Shown: piece by piece, positions 54,692 through 64,000 of the stretch | Layout of the letters: every line of letters begins with the position of its first letter | How positions within the stretch are numbered: position 1 is the first letter of the stretch | Assembly (NCBI RefSeq): GCF_022539505.1 | Contig: NC_061508.1 | Location: forward strand, 69,201,341-69,265,340 | Direction: 5' to 3' | DNA: 64,000 nt | From: Lolium rigidum | Taxonomy: Eukaryota > Streptophyta > Magnoliopsida > Poales > Poaceae | Translations under genes and position numbers: made by a program | Notes under the pieces: model-generated | Databases searched by the model: none | Told to the model about the DNA's origin: nothing | Seen by the model: only the letters and a program-made list of their open reading frames with translations

Positions 54692-55501
54692 TTAAACGAG
54701 AGGAGGATTCTCCTTGTCTTCAAGCTTGTCCACCGCGCCTGCAGTTTTGGAAGCCTCACCGATCTCATCAGGATTCTGGGTGATTGCCAGGGATTTGTTT
54801 TCTTCAGTGACTGCAGTGCCATCGGCTGCCGAAGTTTTTGCTACAGTGACCTCTGTAACCAGATCAGCTAGCTTCTTTTTCGTCCTCCTGGCGTGTTCAT
54901 CTTCCCTATCATCGCGTGCCGAAAATTTTGAAGGGAGGTCGACAGCCTCCTGCCGGAGCCCGAACTTTGCAGCAATCTTCTGAAACTCACGATCACAATT
55001 GTCTGAGAGTGAAAAACTTCCATGGACTGTGATGTTTGTCCCATTGTTCCCAGGCATTTTCAGCTTGAGGTATGCATAATGTGGCACAACCATGAACTTG
55101 GCATAAGCTGATCTTCCGAGTATAGCGTGGTACTGTGATTCCCAATTCACTACTTCGAATTCGATCTTTTCCTTCCTGACGTTGTCGGGTTTACCAAAGA
55201 CAACGTTCAGGAAAACCTTGCCAATAGAGTAAGCTGGTGACGTGGGGAGGATCCCACGAAAACAGGTGTATGTCTCTTCTAGCATCCTCATCGTAATTCC
55301 CATGGTTTTGATTGTGTCGAGGAATATCAAGTTGAGCCCACTTCCACCATCCATAAAAACTTTGCTCATCTTAAATCCTCCAATTTGCGCTTCAACCACT
55401 AGCGCGGCATGTCCCGGTTTTGGTATTGTCATCGGGTGATCCGCCCTGCTGAACATGATACTCTGAGAGGACCAGTCGATGTACTCGGGGATGTTAGCCA
55501 T
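54692..55501 (-). pseudogene. Tat-type aspartic protease
   Basis: A 269-codon frame starting at MANIPEYIDWSSQSIMFSRA. The active-site box is VFMDGGSGLNLIF (D-G-G-S, the form usual in this lineage). YHAILGRSAYAKFMVVPHYA is the second motif. The C-terminal 90 residues are Lys/Glu/Ala-rich and end PPLV at a stop. It is separated from gag by a TAG near 55510. No RT follows downstream, so pol is deleted. Confidence 0.85.
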
Positions 55502-55516
55502 GATGCTTTTTGCCAG

Positions 55517-55926
55517 CTAGATTTCTTGAGTGAGCTTCTTCATCTCCCTTCTCGAAACACCGGTTCTGTGGATCATGCTCATCTGCCCACGAGGTGGTGG
55601 AAAGGACTCGTTAGGATTGTGAGGCTGAACTTGCTGGACTTGGTGTTGAGGCAGGGGTGGTGGTGGCGGCGGGTGCTGCTGCTGCTGGATGAGCTTCTGC
55701 ATCTCAATGAACTGTCGACAATCCCTGAGCAGATGGCTTGACTTTTTCTTATTGTCTTTGGAGTCAATGTATGCGTGCAGGTAGCAGGGTGCGTTTATCT
55801 GTTCGGCAAAGGGCAATTCGGGTGTCCTCTGGGGTCGTGGCTTGTAATTGCTACGGTTCCCAGAGTTGCTCCGGATGCCATCCTGCCGATCGTCTCGCCT
55901 GTCATCATACCGATCGTCTTGCCGAT
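55517..55926 (-). pseudogene. Tat-type gag, C-terminal part
   Basis: Continues the gag frame from 57527 after removal of the solo LTR (…GYYDR/QDDRYDDRRDDR…). It has a C…H…H…C cluster (CYLHAYIDSKD, SSHLLRDC) resembling the lineage's zinc knuckle, then a Gln/Pro-rich tail. Confidence 0.8.
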
Positions 55927-57521
55927 TGATACGTCTCAAACGTATCTATAATTTCTTATGTTCCATGCTACTTTTATTACAATACTTGAATGTTTTATAC
56001 ATACTTTATAGCATTATTATACATTTTCCGGCACTAACCTATTAACAAGATGCTGAAGTGCCAGTTGCTGTTTTCTCTGCTGTTTTTGGTTTCAGTAAAT
56101 CCTAGTAAGGAAATATTCTCGGAATTGGACGAAATCAACGCCCAGGGGCCTATTTTTACACGAAGCTTCCAGAAGACCGAAAGGGAGACGAAGTGGGGCC
56201 ACGAGGTGGGGACACACCAGGGCGGCGCGGCCCAGGCCCTGGCCGCGCCGGCCTAGTGTGTGGGCCCCCCGTGACGCCCTTTGACCTACCCTTCCGCCTA
56301 CTTAAAGCCTCCGTCGCGAAACCCCCGTACCGAGAGCCACGATACGGAAAACCTTCCAGAGACGCCGCCGTCGCGAATCCCATCTCGGGGGATTCAGGAG
56401 ATCGCCTCCGGCACCCTGCCGGAGAGGGGAATCATCACCGGAGGGGCTCTACATCATCATGCCTGCCTCCGGATTGATGCGTGAGTAGTTCATCCTTGGA
56501 CTATGGGTCCATAGCAGTAGCTAGATGGTTGTCTTCTCCGCATGTGCTATCATTGTTTAGATCTTGTGAGCTGCCTAACATGATCAAGATCATCTATTTG
56601 TAATGCTACATGTTGTGTTTGGCGAGATCCGATGAATATAGAATATTATGTTAAGTTGATTATCAATCTATCATATATGTGTTGTTTATGTTCTTGCATG
56701 CTCTCCGTTGCTAGTAGAGGCTCCGGCCAAGTTGATACTTGTAACTCCAAGAGGGAGTAATTATGCTCGATAGTGGGTTCATGCCTCCATTTAATGCGGG
56801 ACGGTGACGTGAAAGTTCTAAGGTTGTGGATGTGCTATTGCTACTAGGGATAAAACATTGATGCTTTGTCTAAGGATATTTGTGTTGATTACATTACGCA
56901 CCATACTTAATGCAATTATCTCGTTGTTTACAACTTAATACCGGAAGGGGTTCGGATGATAACCTGAAGGTGGATTATTTAGGCATAGATGCATGCTGGA
57001 TAGCGGTCTATGTACTTTGTCGTAATGCCCTGATTAAATCACATAGTAATCATCGTTGATATGTATTGAATCTTTATTTGTCAATTGCTCGCCTGTAATT
57101 TGTTCACCCAAGCATGTTAGTTATCTTATTGGAGAGACACCTCTAGTGAACCGTGGACCCCGGTCCATTCTTTTACATCTGAATACATTCTACTCGCAAT
57201 CTCTGTTTTCATTGTTCTTTGCAAACAAACACCATCTTCCACTCGATACGTTTAATCCTTTGTTTTCAGCAAGCCGGTGAGATTGACAACCTCACCTGTT
57301 ACGTTGGGGCAAAGTACTTTGATTGTGTTGTGCAGGTTCCACGTTGGCGCCGGTTTCACTGGTGTTGCGCCGCACTACATTCCTCCATCAACAACCTTCA
57401 CGTGCTTCTTGGCTCCTACTGGTTCGATAACCTTGGTTTCTTTCTGAGGGAAAACTTGCCGCTGTGCGCATCACACCTTCCTCTTGGGGTTCCCAACGGA
57501 CGTGTACATCTACGCGCATCA
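55927..57521 (+). mobile_element. Solo LTR, Sabrina/WHAM-like Gypsy
   Basis: 1595 bp from TGATACGTCTCAAACG to ACGCGCATCA, flanked by CCGAT on both sides (55922..55926, 57522..57526). No internal region is present, so the copy is a product of LTR-LTR recombination. It matches the LTR at 59240..60834 along its whole length. It contains the GGCGCGGCC hairpin (56224..56249). Confidence 0.92.
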
Positions 57522-57526
57522 CCGAT

Positions 57527-58802
57527 CATAATACCCAACAGCTACTAAGTTATTGTCATCGTAACTGTGGTCTTTCCTCTTCTTGCGCCGATCTCTGCGA
57601 CCACCCGAATCATTCTTCGGCTGATCGTCGTCTTCATCGTCGCTGCGCTGTCGTGGTCTTCGCACGTTGTCCTCGCCATCATCCCATCTGTTGGCGATCT
57701 CCATTAACTTGGTTATAGTCTTTGGTTTCTTGCGTCCAAGTTCTTCTATGTAAGATTCACGTCGAATGCCGTCGCTGAAAGCGTCGATTGCTCTATCGAC
57801 GGAAACGTCTTCGGCAGCGTTCAGGAGCTTTGTGAATCTCCCGATGTACGCACGCATTGATTCTTTCGGCTTCTCCTGGCAATGCCGCAACTCTTCGATC
57901 CCAACAGGCCTCTTGTATGTTGCTTGGAAGTTGGCGACAAAAGCATCCACCAGGTCGTCCCGCGATTTGATAGATCCCTTCGGCAGGTCCCTCAGCCAGG
58001 CCCGTGCCGAATCTTTCAGGTAAAGCTGCAAACACTGCATTGCTGCAATCTTGTTTCCTTTGTGTAGGATCACAGTCTGCAGGTAATCATCTATCCATGA
58101 TCTTGGCTCCTGCTGTCCGTCATACTTGGCGGCGTCGGTAGGGGTAGGTTTGAACTTCTTGGGTGGCATTGTTTCTCGAATCTTGTAACTCAAGCAGTCA
58201 GCCCCCCTCAACTCTCTGTCATACTCCTCGCTTTCTTCTGAGGTATCGCTGTCGTGTTCCCCCCTCGCGGCTCGCCGTCGTCTGGCTTTGTCGATTCTGC
58301 TTTGGGTAATCTCGCCTCGAGCGTCCCTTGAACGGTGTTTTGATCCTCCGACTTGTGGTGAGGCTTTTTCTTTTCGAGGAACCAATTTATCTCCCAGAAT
58401 TGCAAGGCTTTCTAGAACGCCCCGATGAGCCTGAACCATAGAACCTTCGGGTTGTTGGTTAACGAGGTACGCCGCGAGATTAGCAGTTGCTGCCTCGACG
58501 GTTTTTAGCCTCAACATCCCCGCGGTATCCGCGGTCATGAATGACCTGGATAAGTTTGATGTTATCTCCCGAGCATCGTCTTTCGAAAGCCTGGATAATC
58601 TCGATCGGTGCTTCCCCGCACCTTGACTACTTCGAGAAGCGCTTCCTCTTTGTTGTTCGCTGGATCGTTCTGCCGCCCGCAGGCGTCTCTCGAGGGTGGT
58701 TTGCTCGAGGGACAGCTGCTCCCGATTCTTGTCCAGTATTTCACGAAAGGCGTTGAGGGTTCCGACCGAGGCTCCAACGGGGAGTGGTGTGTTGTTTTGC
58801 AC
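57527..58802 (-). pseudogene. Tat-type gag, central part
   Basis: A 427-codon stretch, mostly open. N-terminal part: NAFREILDKNREQLSLEQTT, a Gln/Arg-rich helix. Capsid: FKPTPTDAAKYDGQQEPRSW, LQLYLKDSARAWLRDLPKGS, FQATYKRPVGIEELRHCQEK, SMRAYIGRFTKLLNAAEDVS. The basic end is Asp/Arg-rich. It would assemble the element's particle and is probably the product through which a pol-deficient element can be packaged. The left edge is the solo LTR. Confidence 0.85.
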
Positions 58803-59239
58803 GGCCGCGCGGGCAGCTGCCCATTCTTCTTCTACGATGGTATAATCGCTATCATGGTTACTTGCACTGTTTCCGAAGCTTCGTCGTCTGCTGGAGCGTG
58901 GGGTGCGATCTCCTTCTCCCCCGTTCCTTGCGTTTCCTGTGTTATTGGCAGCGTAAACTTGGTGGCGCGCTGCTTTCCAGGTACCTTTTTTGGCGATGCT
59001 GTCGACGCTGTCCTCTCCCGATGAGTACTAGGCGCTAAAGATGAATGGTGTTTCACTCGATCCCAACCCGTGCCTTGTGTCGCAGTTCAAACAGTAGTAC
59101 GAGGTCATCTCTGATGGCACGGGGTTGTCAGATCCGACCGACATTGAGGACGTTGATCGAGGAGTCGAAGGTGCGGACGGACCCGTCGAATCTGTCAGCC
59201 CAGCCGAGAGATCGATCGATGATGACATGATCGGTGCTG
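58803..59239 (-). pseudogene. Tat-type gag, N-terminal part
   Basis: The frame from about 59228 reads MSSSIDLSAGLTDSTGPSAP and GSDNPVPSEMTSYYCLNCDT. A stop at 59028 interrupts it before DSVDSIAKKG. It continues into the frame at 58802. The 5' side is cut by the Sabrina-like element inserted at 59240. Confidence 0.7.
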
Positions 59240-60834
59240 TGATACGTCTCCGACGTATCGATAATTTCTTATGTTCCATGCTACATTATTGATGATATCT
59301 ACATGTTTTATACACATTATATGTCGTATTTATGCATTTTCTGGAACTAACCTATTAACAAGATGCCGAAGAGCTAGTTGCTGTTTTCTGCTGTTTTTGG
59401 TTTCAGAAATCCTAGTAAGGAAATATTCTCGGAATTGGACGAAATCAACGCCCAGGGTCCTATTTTTGCACGAAGCTTCCGGAAGACCGAGGGGAAAGGA
59501 AGTGGGGCCACGAGGCGCCGCCACACTAGGGCGGCGCGGTCCAGGCCCTGGCCGCGCGGCCCTAGCGTGTGGGGCCCTCGTGTGGCCCCCGCGTTGCCCT
59601 TCCGCCTACTTAAAGTCTTCGTCGCGAAACCCTCTGTACCGAGAGCCACGATACGGAAAACCTTCCAGAGACGCCGCCGCCGCGAATCCCATCTCGGGGG
59701 ATTCAGGAGATCGCCTCCGGCACCCTGCCGGAGAGGGGAATCATCTCCCGGAGGACTCTTCATCACCATGATCGCCTCCGGAGTGATGAGTGAGTAGTTC
59801 ACCCCTGGACTATGGGTCCATAGCAGTAGCTAGATGGTCGTCTTCTCCTAATTGTGCTTCATTGTTGGATCTTGTGAGCTGCCTAACATGATCAAGATCA
59901 TCTATCCGTAATACTATATGTTGTGTTTGTCGGGATCCGATGGATAGAGAATACTATGTTATGGTGATTATCAATCTATTACCTATGTGTTGTTTATGAT
60001 CTTGCATGCTCTCCGTTATTAGTAGAGGCTCCGGCCAAGTTTTTGCTCTTAACTCCAAGAGGGAGTATTTATGCTCGATAGTGGGTTCATGCCTCCATTA
60101 AATGCGGGACGAGTGACGGAAAGTTCTAAGGTTGTGGATGTGCTTGTTGCCACTAGGGATAAAACATTGATGCTATGTCTAAGGATGTAGTTGTTGATTA
60201 CATTACGCACCATACTTAATGCAATTGTCCGTTGCTTGCAACTTAATACTGGAAGGGGTTCGGATGATAACCTCGAAGGTGGACTTTTTAGGCATAGATG
60301 CATGCTGGATAGCGGTCTATGTACTTTGTCGTAATGCCCTGATTAAATCTCACTATATTTATCATATCATGTATATGCATTGTTGTGCCCTTTTCTATTT
60401 GTCAATTGCCCGACTGTAATTTGTTCACCCAACATGCTTTTATCTTATGGGAGAGACACCTCTAGTGAACTGTGGACCCCGGTCCTATTCTTTACATCGC
60501 ATACAATCTACAATACTTGTTTTACTGTTTACTTCGCAAACAATCATCTTCCACACAATACGGTTAATCCTTTGTTACAGCAAGCCGGTGAGATTGACAA
60601 CCTCACTGTTTCGTTGGGGCAAAGTGCTTTGGTTCTGTTGTGCAGGTTCCACGTTGGCGCCGGAATCCCTGGTGTTGCGCCGCATCACATTTCGCCACCA
60701 TCAACCTTCAACGTGCTTCTTAGCTCCTCCTGGTTCGATTAAACCTTGGTTTCTTTTTGAGGGAAAACTTGCTGCTGTGCGCATCATACCTTCCTCTTGG
60801 GGTTCCCAACGAACGTGTGAGTTACACGCCATCA
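59240..60834 (+). repeat. 5' LTR of Sabrina/WHAM-like element
   Basis: TGATACGTCTCCGACG…ACGCCATCA. It aligns end to end with the solo LTR at 55927..57521. The GC-rich hairpin near 59531 is partly degraded. Confidence 0.93.
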
Positions 60835-60845
60835 AGCTCTTTTTC

Positions 60846-60863
60846 TGGCGCCGTTGCCGGGGA
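60846..60863 (+). promoter_or_regulatory. tRNA-Asp-type primer-binding site
   Basis: TGGCGCCGTTGCCGGGGA lies eleven bases after the LTR. Confidence 0.9.
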
Positions 60864-61086
60864 GATCAAGACACGCTGCAAGGGGAGTCTCCACTTCCCA
60901 ATCTCTTTACTTTGTTTCTGTCTTGCTTTATTTTATTTACTACTTTGTTTGCTGCACCTAAACAAAACACAAAAAATTAGTTGCTAGTTCTACTTTATTT
61001 ACTGTCTTGCTCTCTATATCAAAAACACACAAAAATTAGTTACTCGTCTTTGCTTTATTTGCCTAGTTTACTTTATTGCTACTAAA

Positions 61087-61683
61087 ATGAGTAATCCTGA
61101 AGTTGAAGTTCGTTCTTTTAAGCAGCAAGGTGGAGAAAGTTTTAAAGATGCTTGGTACAGAATTAGTAATGCTCATCATAGGTGCATTAAGAAACACTCC
61201 ACCACTATCCTTCTTAGGAACTTTTATGTTGGTTTATCTAGTTGGAATAGGTATGTTCTTGATACTCTTTCGGGAGGTAATTTCCTAGGTACTCCCGCTT
61301 TAGAAGCTAGTTGCATCATTGAGAGTCTAGTTGGAATACCACCAGTTAATGAAGTTAAAATTGAAATCTCTCTTGAGGATGTTATGAAAAAATTGGAAAC
61401 CATAGAGAATTTTTTTTCAAGTATTGAAACTAAATTGGAAATATTATTGGATAAAACTAATGAACTTGATAAATCCTTAGGAGGAATTGATGAAAGAATT
61501 AGTGTCCGAGGAACTTGTGTTGTCCATGATAATCAAACCAATAGGATTGATGAACTTGAAAAAGCTAAGGGAACCTTGGTTTCAACCTTTTCTTCTTTCA
61601 AGTATAAGGAGAAAGCTTATGTGGGTAGAGAGCAAAAATTCATGTATGCCTCTAAAGTGCCTAAACAAAAAGAATTATTATAG
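61087..61683 (+). CDS. Short gag-like protein of Sabrina-like element
   Basis: A 198-codon intact frame. Residues 1-80 match the middle of Athila-type capsid (GGESFKDAWYRISNAHHRC, SWNRYVLDTLSGGNFLGTPA, LEASCIIESLVGIPPVNEVK). The rest is a predicted coiled coil (EDVMKKLETIENFF, KLEILLDKTNELDKSLGGID). It lacks the capsid start seen in the Athila element at 12427..13133, so it is a truncated gag. The start ATG lies in AAAATGA about 250 bp after the LTR. It may act in RNA packaging with a helper element. Confidence 0.65.
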   Translation: MSNPEVEVRSFKQQGGESFKDAWYRISNAHHRCIKKHSTTILLRNFYVGLSSWNRYVLDTLSGGNFLGTPALEASCIIESLVGIPPVNEVKIEISLEDVMKKLETIENFFSSIETKLEILLDKTNELDKSLGGIDERISVRGTCVVHDNQTNRIDELEKAKGTLVSTFSSFKYKEKAYVGREQKFMYASKVPKQKELL

Positions 61684-64000
61684 GCCTAAAATTGCTAAAA
61701 CCCCTAGCACCACCATAGAAAATTTGGATAATGGAGCACCTAAAATACCCTCTGCAACAAGTAGTGTTTGCAAGAAATGTTGATGCTTCTACTCTTGATG
61801 TTACTTGAATTACACTTTTTGCGCCTAGCTGAAAGGCGTTAAAGAAAAGCGCTTATGGGAGACAACCCATGTTTTTACTACAGCAATTTTTGTTTTGTTG
61901 AGTCTTGGAATTTTTTTACTACTGTAGCAGCCTCTCCTTATCATGTTTTTGTGCCAAGTAAAGTTTCTATGTTAAAGTTGATGTTATATTTGGGATCGCT
62001 GCGCAGAATCAGCATTGCTGTCTGTCACGAATTCTGGCATAAGTATCTGTAGAAAATTCGAAAAAATCTGCAAAATTACGAGCGTGATCCTCAGATATGT
62101 ACACAACTTTGATTAGTTTTGAGTTTTTCCATTTGAGCAAGTCTAGTTCCCCTTTCAGGTTCGTCTTTACGGACTGTTCTGTTTTTGACAGATTCTGCCT
62201 TTTATTTCGCATTGCCGTATTTGCTATGTTGGATGAATTCCTTTGATCCATTAATGTCCAGTAGCTTTGTGCAATGTCCAGAAGTGTTAAGAATGATTGT
62301 GTCACCTCTGAATATGTGAATTTTAATTGTGCACTAACCCTCTAATGAGTTTGCTCGAAGTTTGGTGTGAAGGAAGTTTTCAAGGTTCAAGAGAGGAGTA
62401 TGATATACTATGATCAAGAGGAGTGAAAGCTCTAAGCTTGGGGATGCCCCCGTGGTTCATCCCTCCATATTTTAAGAAGACTCAAGCGTCTAATCTTGGG
62501 GATGCCCAAGGCATCCCCTTCTTCATCGACAACATCATCAGGTTCCTCCCCTGAAACTATATTTTTATTCAATCACATCTTATGTTCTTTACTTGCAGCG
62601 TCGGTTTGTTTTTGTTTTTTTTTTGAATAAAATGGATCTTAGCATTCACTGTGTGGGAGAGAGACACGCTCCGCTGTTGCATATGGACAAATATGTCCTT
62701 AGGCTTTACTCATAATGTTCAAGGCGAAGGTTGAAATTTCTTCGTTAAATTGTTATATGGTTGGAATCGGGAAACGCTACATTTAGTAATTCTAAAATGT
62801 CTTGGATAATGTGATACTTGGCAATTGTTGTGCTCGTGTTTAAGCTCTTGCATCATATACTTTGCACCCATTAATGAAGAAATACATAGAGCTTGCTAAA
62901 ATTTGGTTTGCATATTTGGTCTCTCTAAGGTCTAGATAATTTCTAGTATTGAGTTTTGAACAACAAGGAAGACGGTGTAGAGTCTTATAATGTTTACAAT
63001 ATGTCTTTTATGTGAGTTTTTCTGCACCGGTTCATCCTTGAGTTTGCTTCAAATAACCTTGCTAGCCTAAACCTTGTATCGAGAGGGAATACTTCTCATG
63101 CATCCAAAATCCTTGAGCCAACCACTATGCCATTTGTGTCCACCATACCTACCTACTACATGATATTTCTCCGCCATTCCAAAGTAAATTGCTTGAGTGC
63201 TACCTTTAAAAATTCCATCATTCGCCTTTGCAATATATAGCTCATGGGACAAAATAGCCTTAAAAACTATTGTGGTATTGAATATGTACTTATGCACTTT
63301 ATCTCTTATTAAGTTGCTTGTTGTGCGATAACCATGCTTCGGGGACGCCATCAACTATTCTTTGTTGAATATCATGTGAGTTGCTATGCATGTCCGTCTT
63401 GTCCGAAGTAAGAGAGATCTACCACCTTAATGGTTGGAGCATGCATATTGTTAGAGAAGAACATTGGGCCGCTAACTAAAGCCATGAATCATGGTGGAAG
63501 TTTCAGTTTTGGACATATATCCTCAATCTCATATGAGAATAATAATTGTTGCCACATGCTTATGCATTAAAGAGGAGTCCATTATATGTTGTCCATGTTG
63601 TCCCGGTATGGATGTCTAAGTTGAGAATAATCAAAAGCGAGAAATCCAAAATGCGAGCTTTCTCCTTAGACCTTTGTACATGTGGCATGGAGGTACCCCT
63701 TTGTGACACTTGGTTGAAACATGTGTATTGCGATGATCCGGTAGTCCAAGCTGATTAGGACAAGGTGCGGGCACTATTAGTATACTATGCATGAGGCTTG
63801 CAACTTGTAAGATATAATTTACATAACTCATATGCTTTATTACTACCGTTGACAAAATTGTTTCATGTTTTCAAAATAAAAGCTCTAGCACAAATATAGC
63901 AATCGATGCTTTCCTCTTTGAAGGACCTTTCTTTTACTTTTATTGTTGAGTCGGTTTACCTATCTCTCTCCACCTTAACAAGCAAACACTTGTGTGAACT
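61684..64000 (+). other. Non-coding interior of Sabrina-like element
   Basis: No domain-bearing frame. Two AAGCTTGGGGATGCC-like motifs occur at about 62430 and 62495. The block 63050..63220 is homologous to the 3' spacer of the Athila element. The function of the shared block is unknown. Confidence 0.65.
62498..62518 (+). repeat. Perfect 9-bp hairpin GGGGATGCC-CAA-GGCATCCCC
   Basis: Complementary arms with a 3-nt loop. The GGGGATGCC motif also occurs 55 bp upstream and, in the Athila element, near 7511. Confidence 0.8.

Larger units (their letters stand above)
48917..59239 (-). mobile_element. Non-autonomous Tat-type Gypsy element with gag-protease and an opposite-strand gene
   Basis: The minus-strand order from the right is gag (59239..57522, then 55926..55517), protease (55501..54692), a 5.3-kb region with no RT, RNase H or integrase but with a plus-strand multi-exon gene (50442..54026), a repeat-rich 3' UTR, polypurine tract and 3' LTR (49397..48917). 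Gag and protease are of Tat type (VFMDGGSGLNLIF). It is interrupted by a solo LTR and, at 59240, by a further element, so its 5' LTR lies outside the window. It would depend on an autonomous relative for pol functions. Confidence 0.8.
59240..64000 (+). mobile_element. Sabrina/WHAM-like Gypsy element, 5' part (runs off window)
   Basis: 5' LTR 59240..60834 (1595 bp, the same length as the solo LTR), then the tRNA-Asp-type primer site, a short gag-like frame and a long non-coding internal region with polypurine-like and hairpin features. No protease, RT or integrase is seen in the first 3.2 kb of interior, so it is probably non-autonomous. The left flank is TGCTG; the matching duplication would be beyond the window. 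Confidence 0.85.

Noticed and set aside
61087..61683. Host coiled-coil gene
   Set aside because: The first 80 residues match Athila/Sabrina capsid and the frame follows an LTR and primer site, so it belongs to the retroelement.

Overview
The window looks like intergenic heterochromatic DNA of a large-genome pooid grass, most likely a Triticeae species. I base this on the LTR families (LTRs starting TGATACGTC, tRNA-Asp-type primer sites), Tat and Athila Gypsy elements, a CACTA terminus starting CACTAGTAG, and short B3-type proteins of a kind I associate with wheat and Aegilops. I see no ordinary, clearly functional single-copy host gene, no rRNA, no tRNA and no CRISPR array. Nearly everything is transposable elements, many nested inside one another.

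Left nest (1-24.3 kb). A minus-strand LINE (RT, zinc-binding domain, RNase H) occupies 24300..23075 and 2373..1441. It is split by a 20.7-kb insertion, a Tat-clade Gypsy element at 2374..23069 with two 1174-bp LTRs and a 5-bp target duplication AGAGG. That element's gag is itself split by a 10.5-kb minus-strand Athila-type Gypsy element (4258..14763, target duplication CTAGC). Removing each insert restores the host reading frame at the junction. A second LINE fragment (1..1440) abuts the first one. Both Gypsy elements carry an extra short acidic open frame between integrase and 3' LTR, each with a promoter-like upstream region.

Middle (24.3-32.2 kb). This part holds a MITE, a small LTR element without recognisable gag-pol (26568..28721), a broken B3-domain gene (minus, about 29428..29950), and a 1141-bp terminal-inverted-repeat transposon (30334..31474) that contains a complete-looking B3-domain gene with TATA box, leader, intact 161-codon frame and AATAAA.

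Second LINE region (32.2-42.3 kb). A plus-strand LINE with ORF1 and ORF2 (endonuclease, RT, zinc-binding domain) is split at 35744/40596 by a 4.85-kb insert with Helitron-like features on its left end. That insert contains a 1.36-kb polyadenylated retroposon with a 14-bp target duplication.

42.3-48.3 kb is a mosaic of eroded DNA-transposon pieces: an inverted-repeat unit rich in GACCGATCGGTC palindromes, AT-rich degenerate repeats, and a gene-like remnant.

Right nest (48.3-64 kb). A CACTA terminus is interrupted by a Gypsy LTR, which is interrupted by a minus-strand Tat-type element with gag and protease but no RT, RNase H or integrase. On its opposite strand that element carries a multi-exon gene of the putative gypsy-type transposon family. 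Its gag is split by a Sabrina/WHAM-like solo LTR (55927..57521) and then by a second element of the same family (59240 to the window end), of which the 5' LTR, primer site and a short gag frame are visible.
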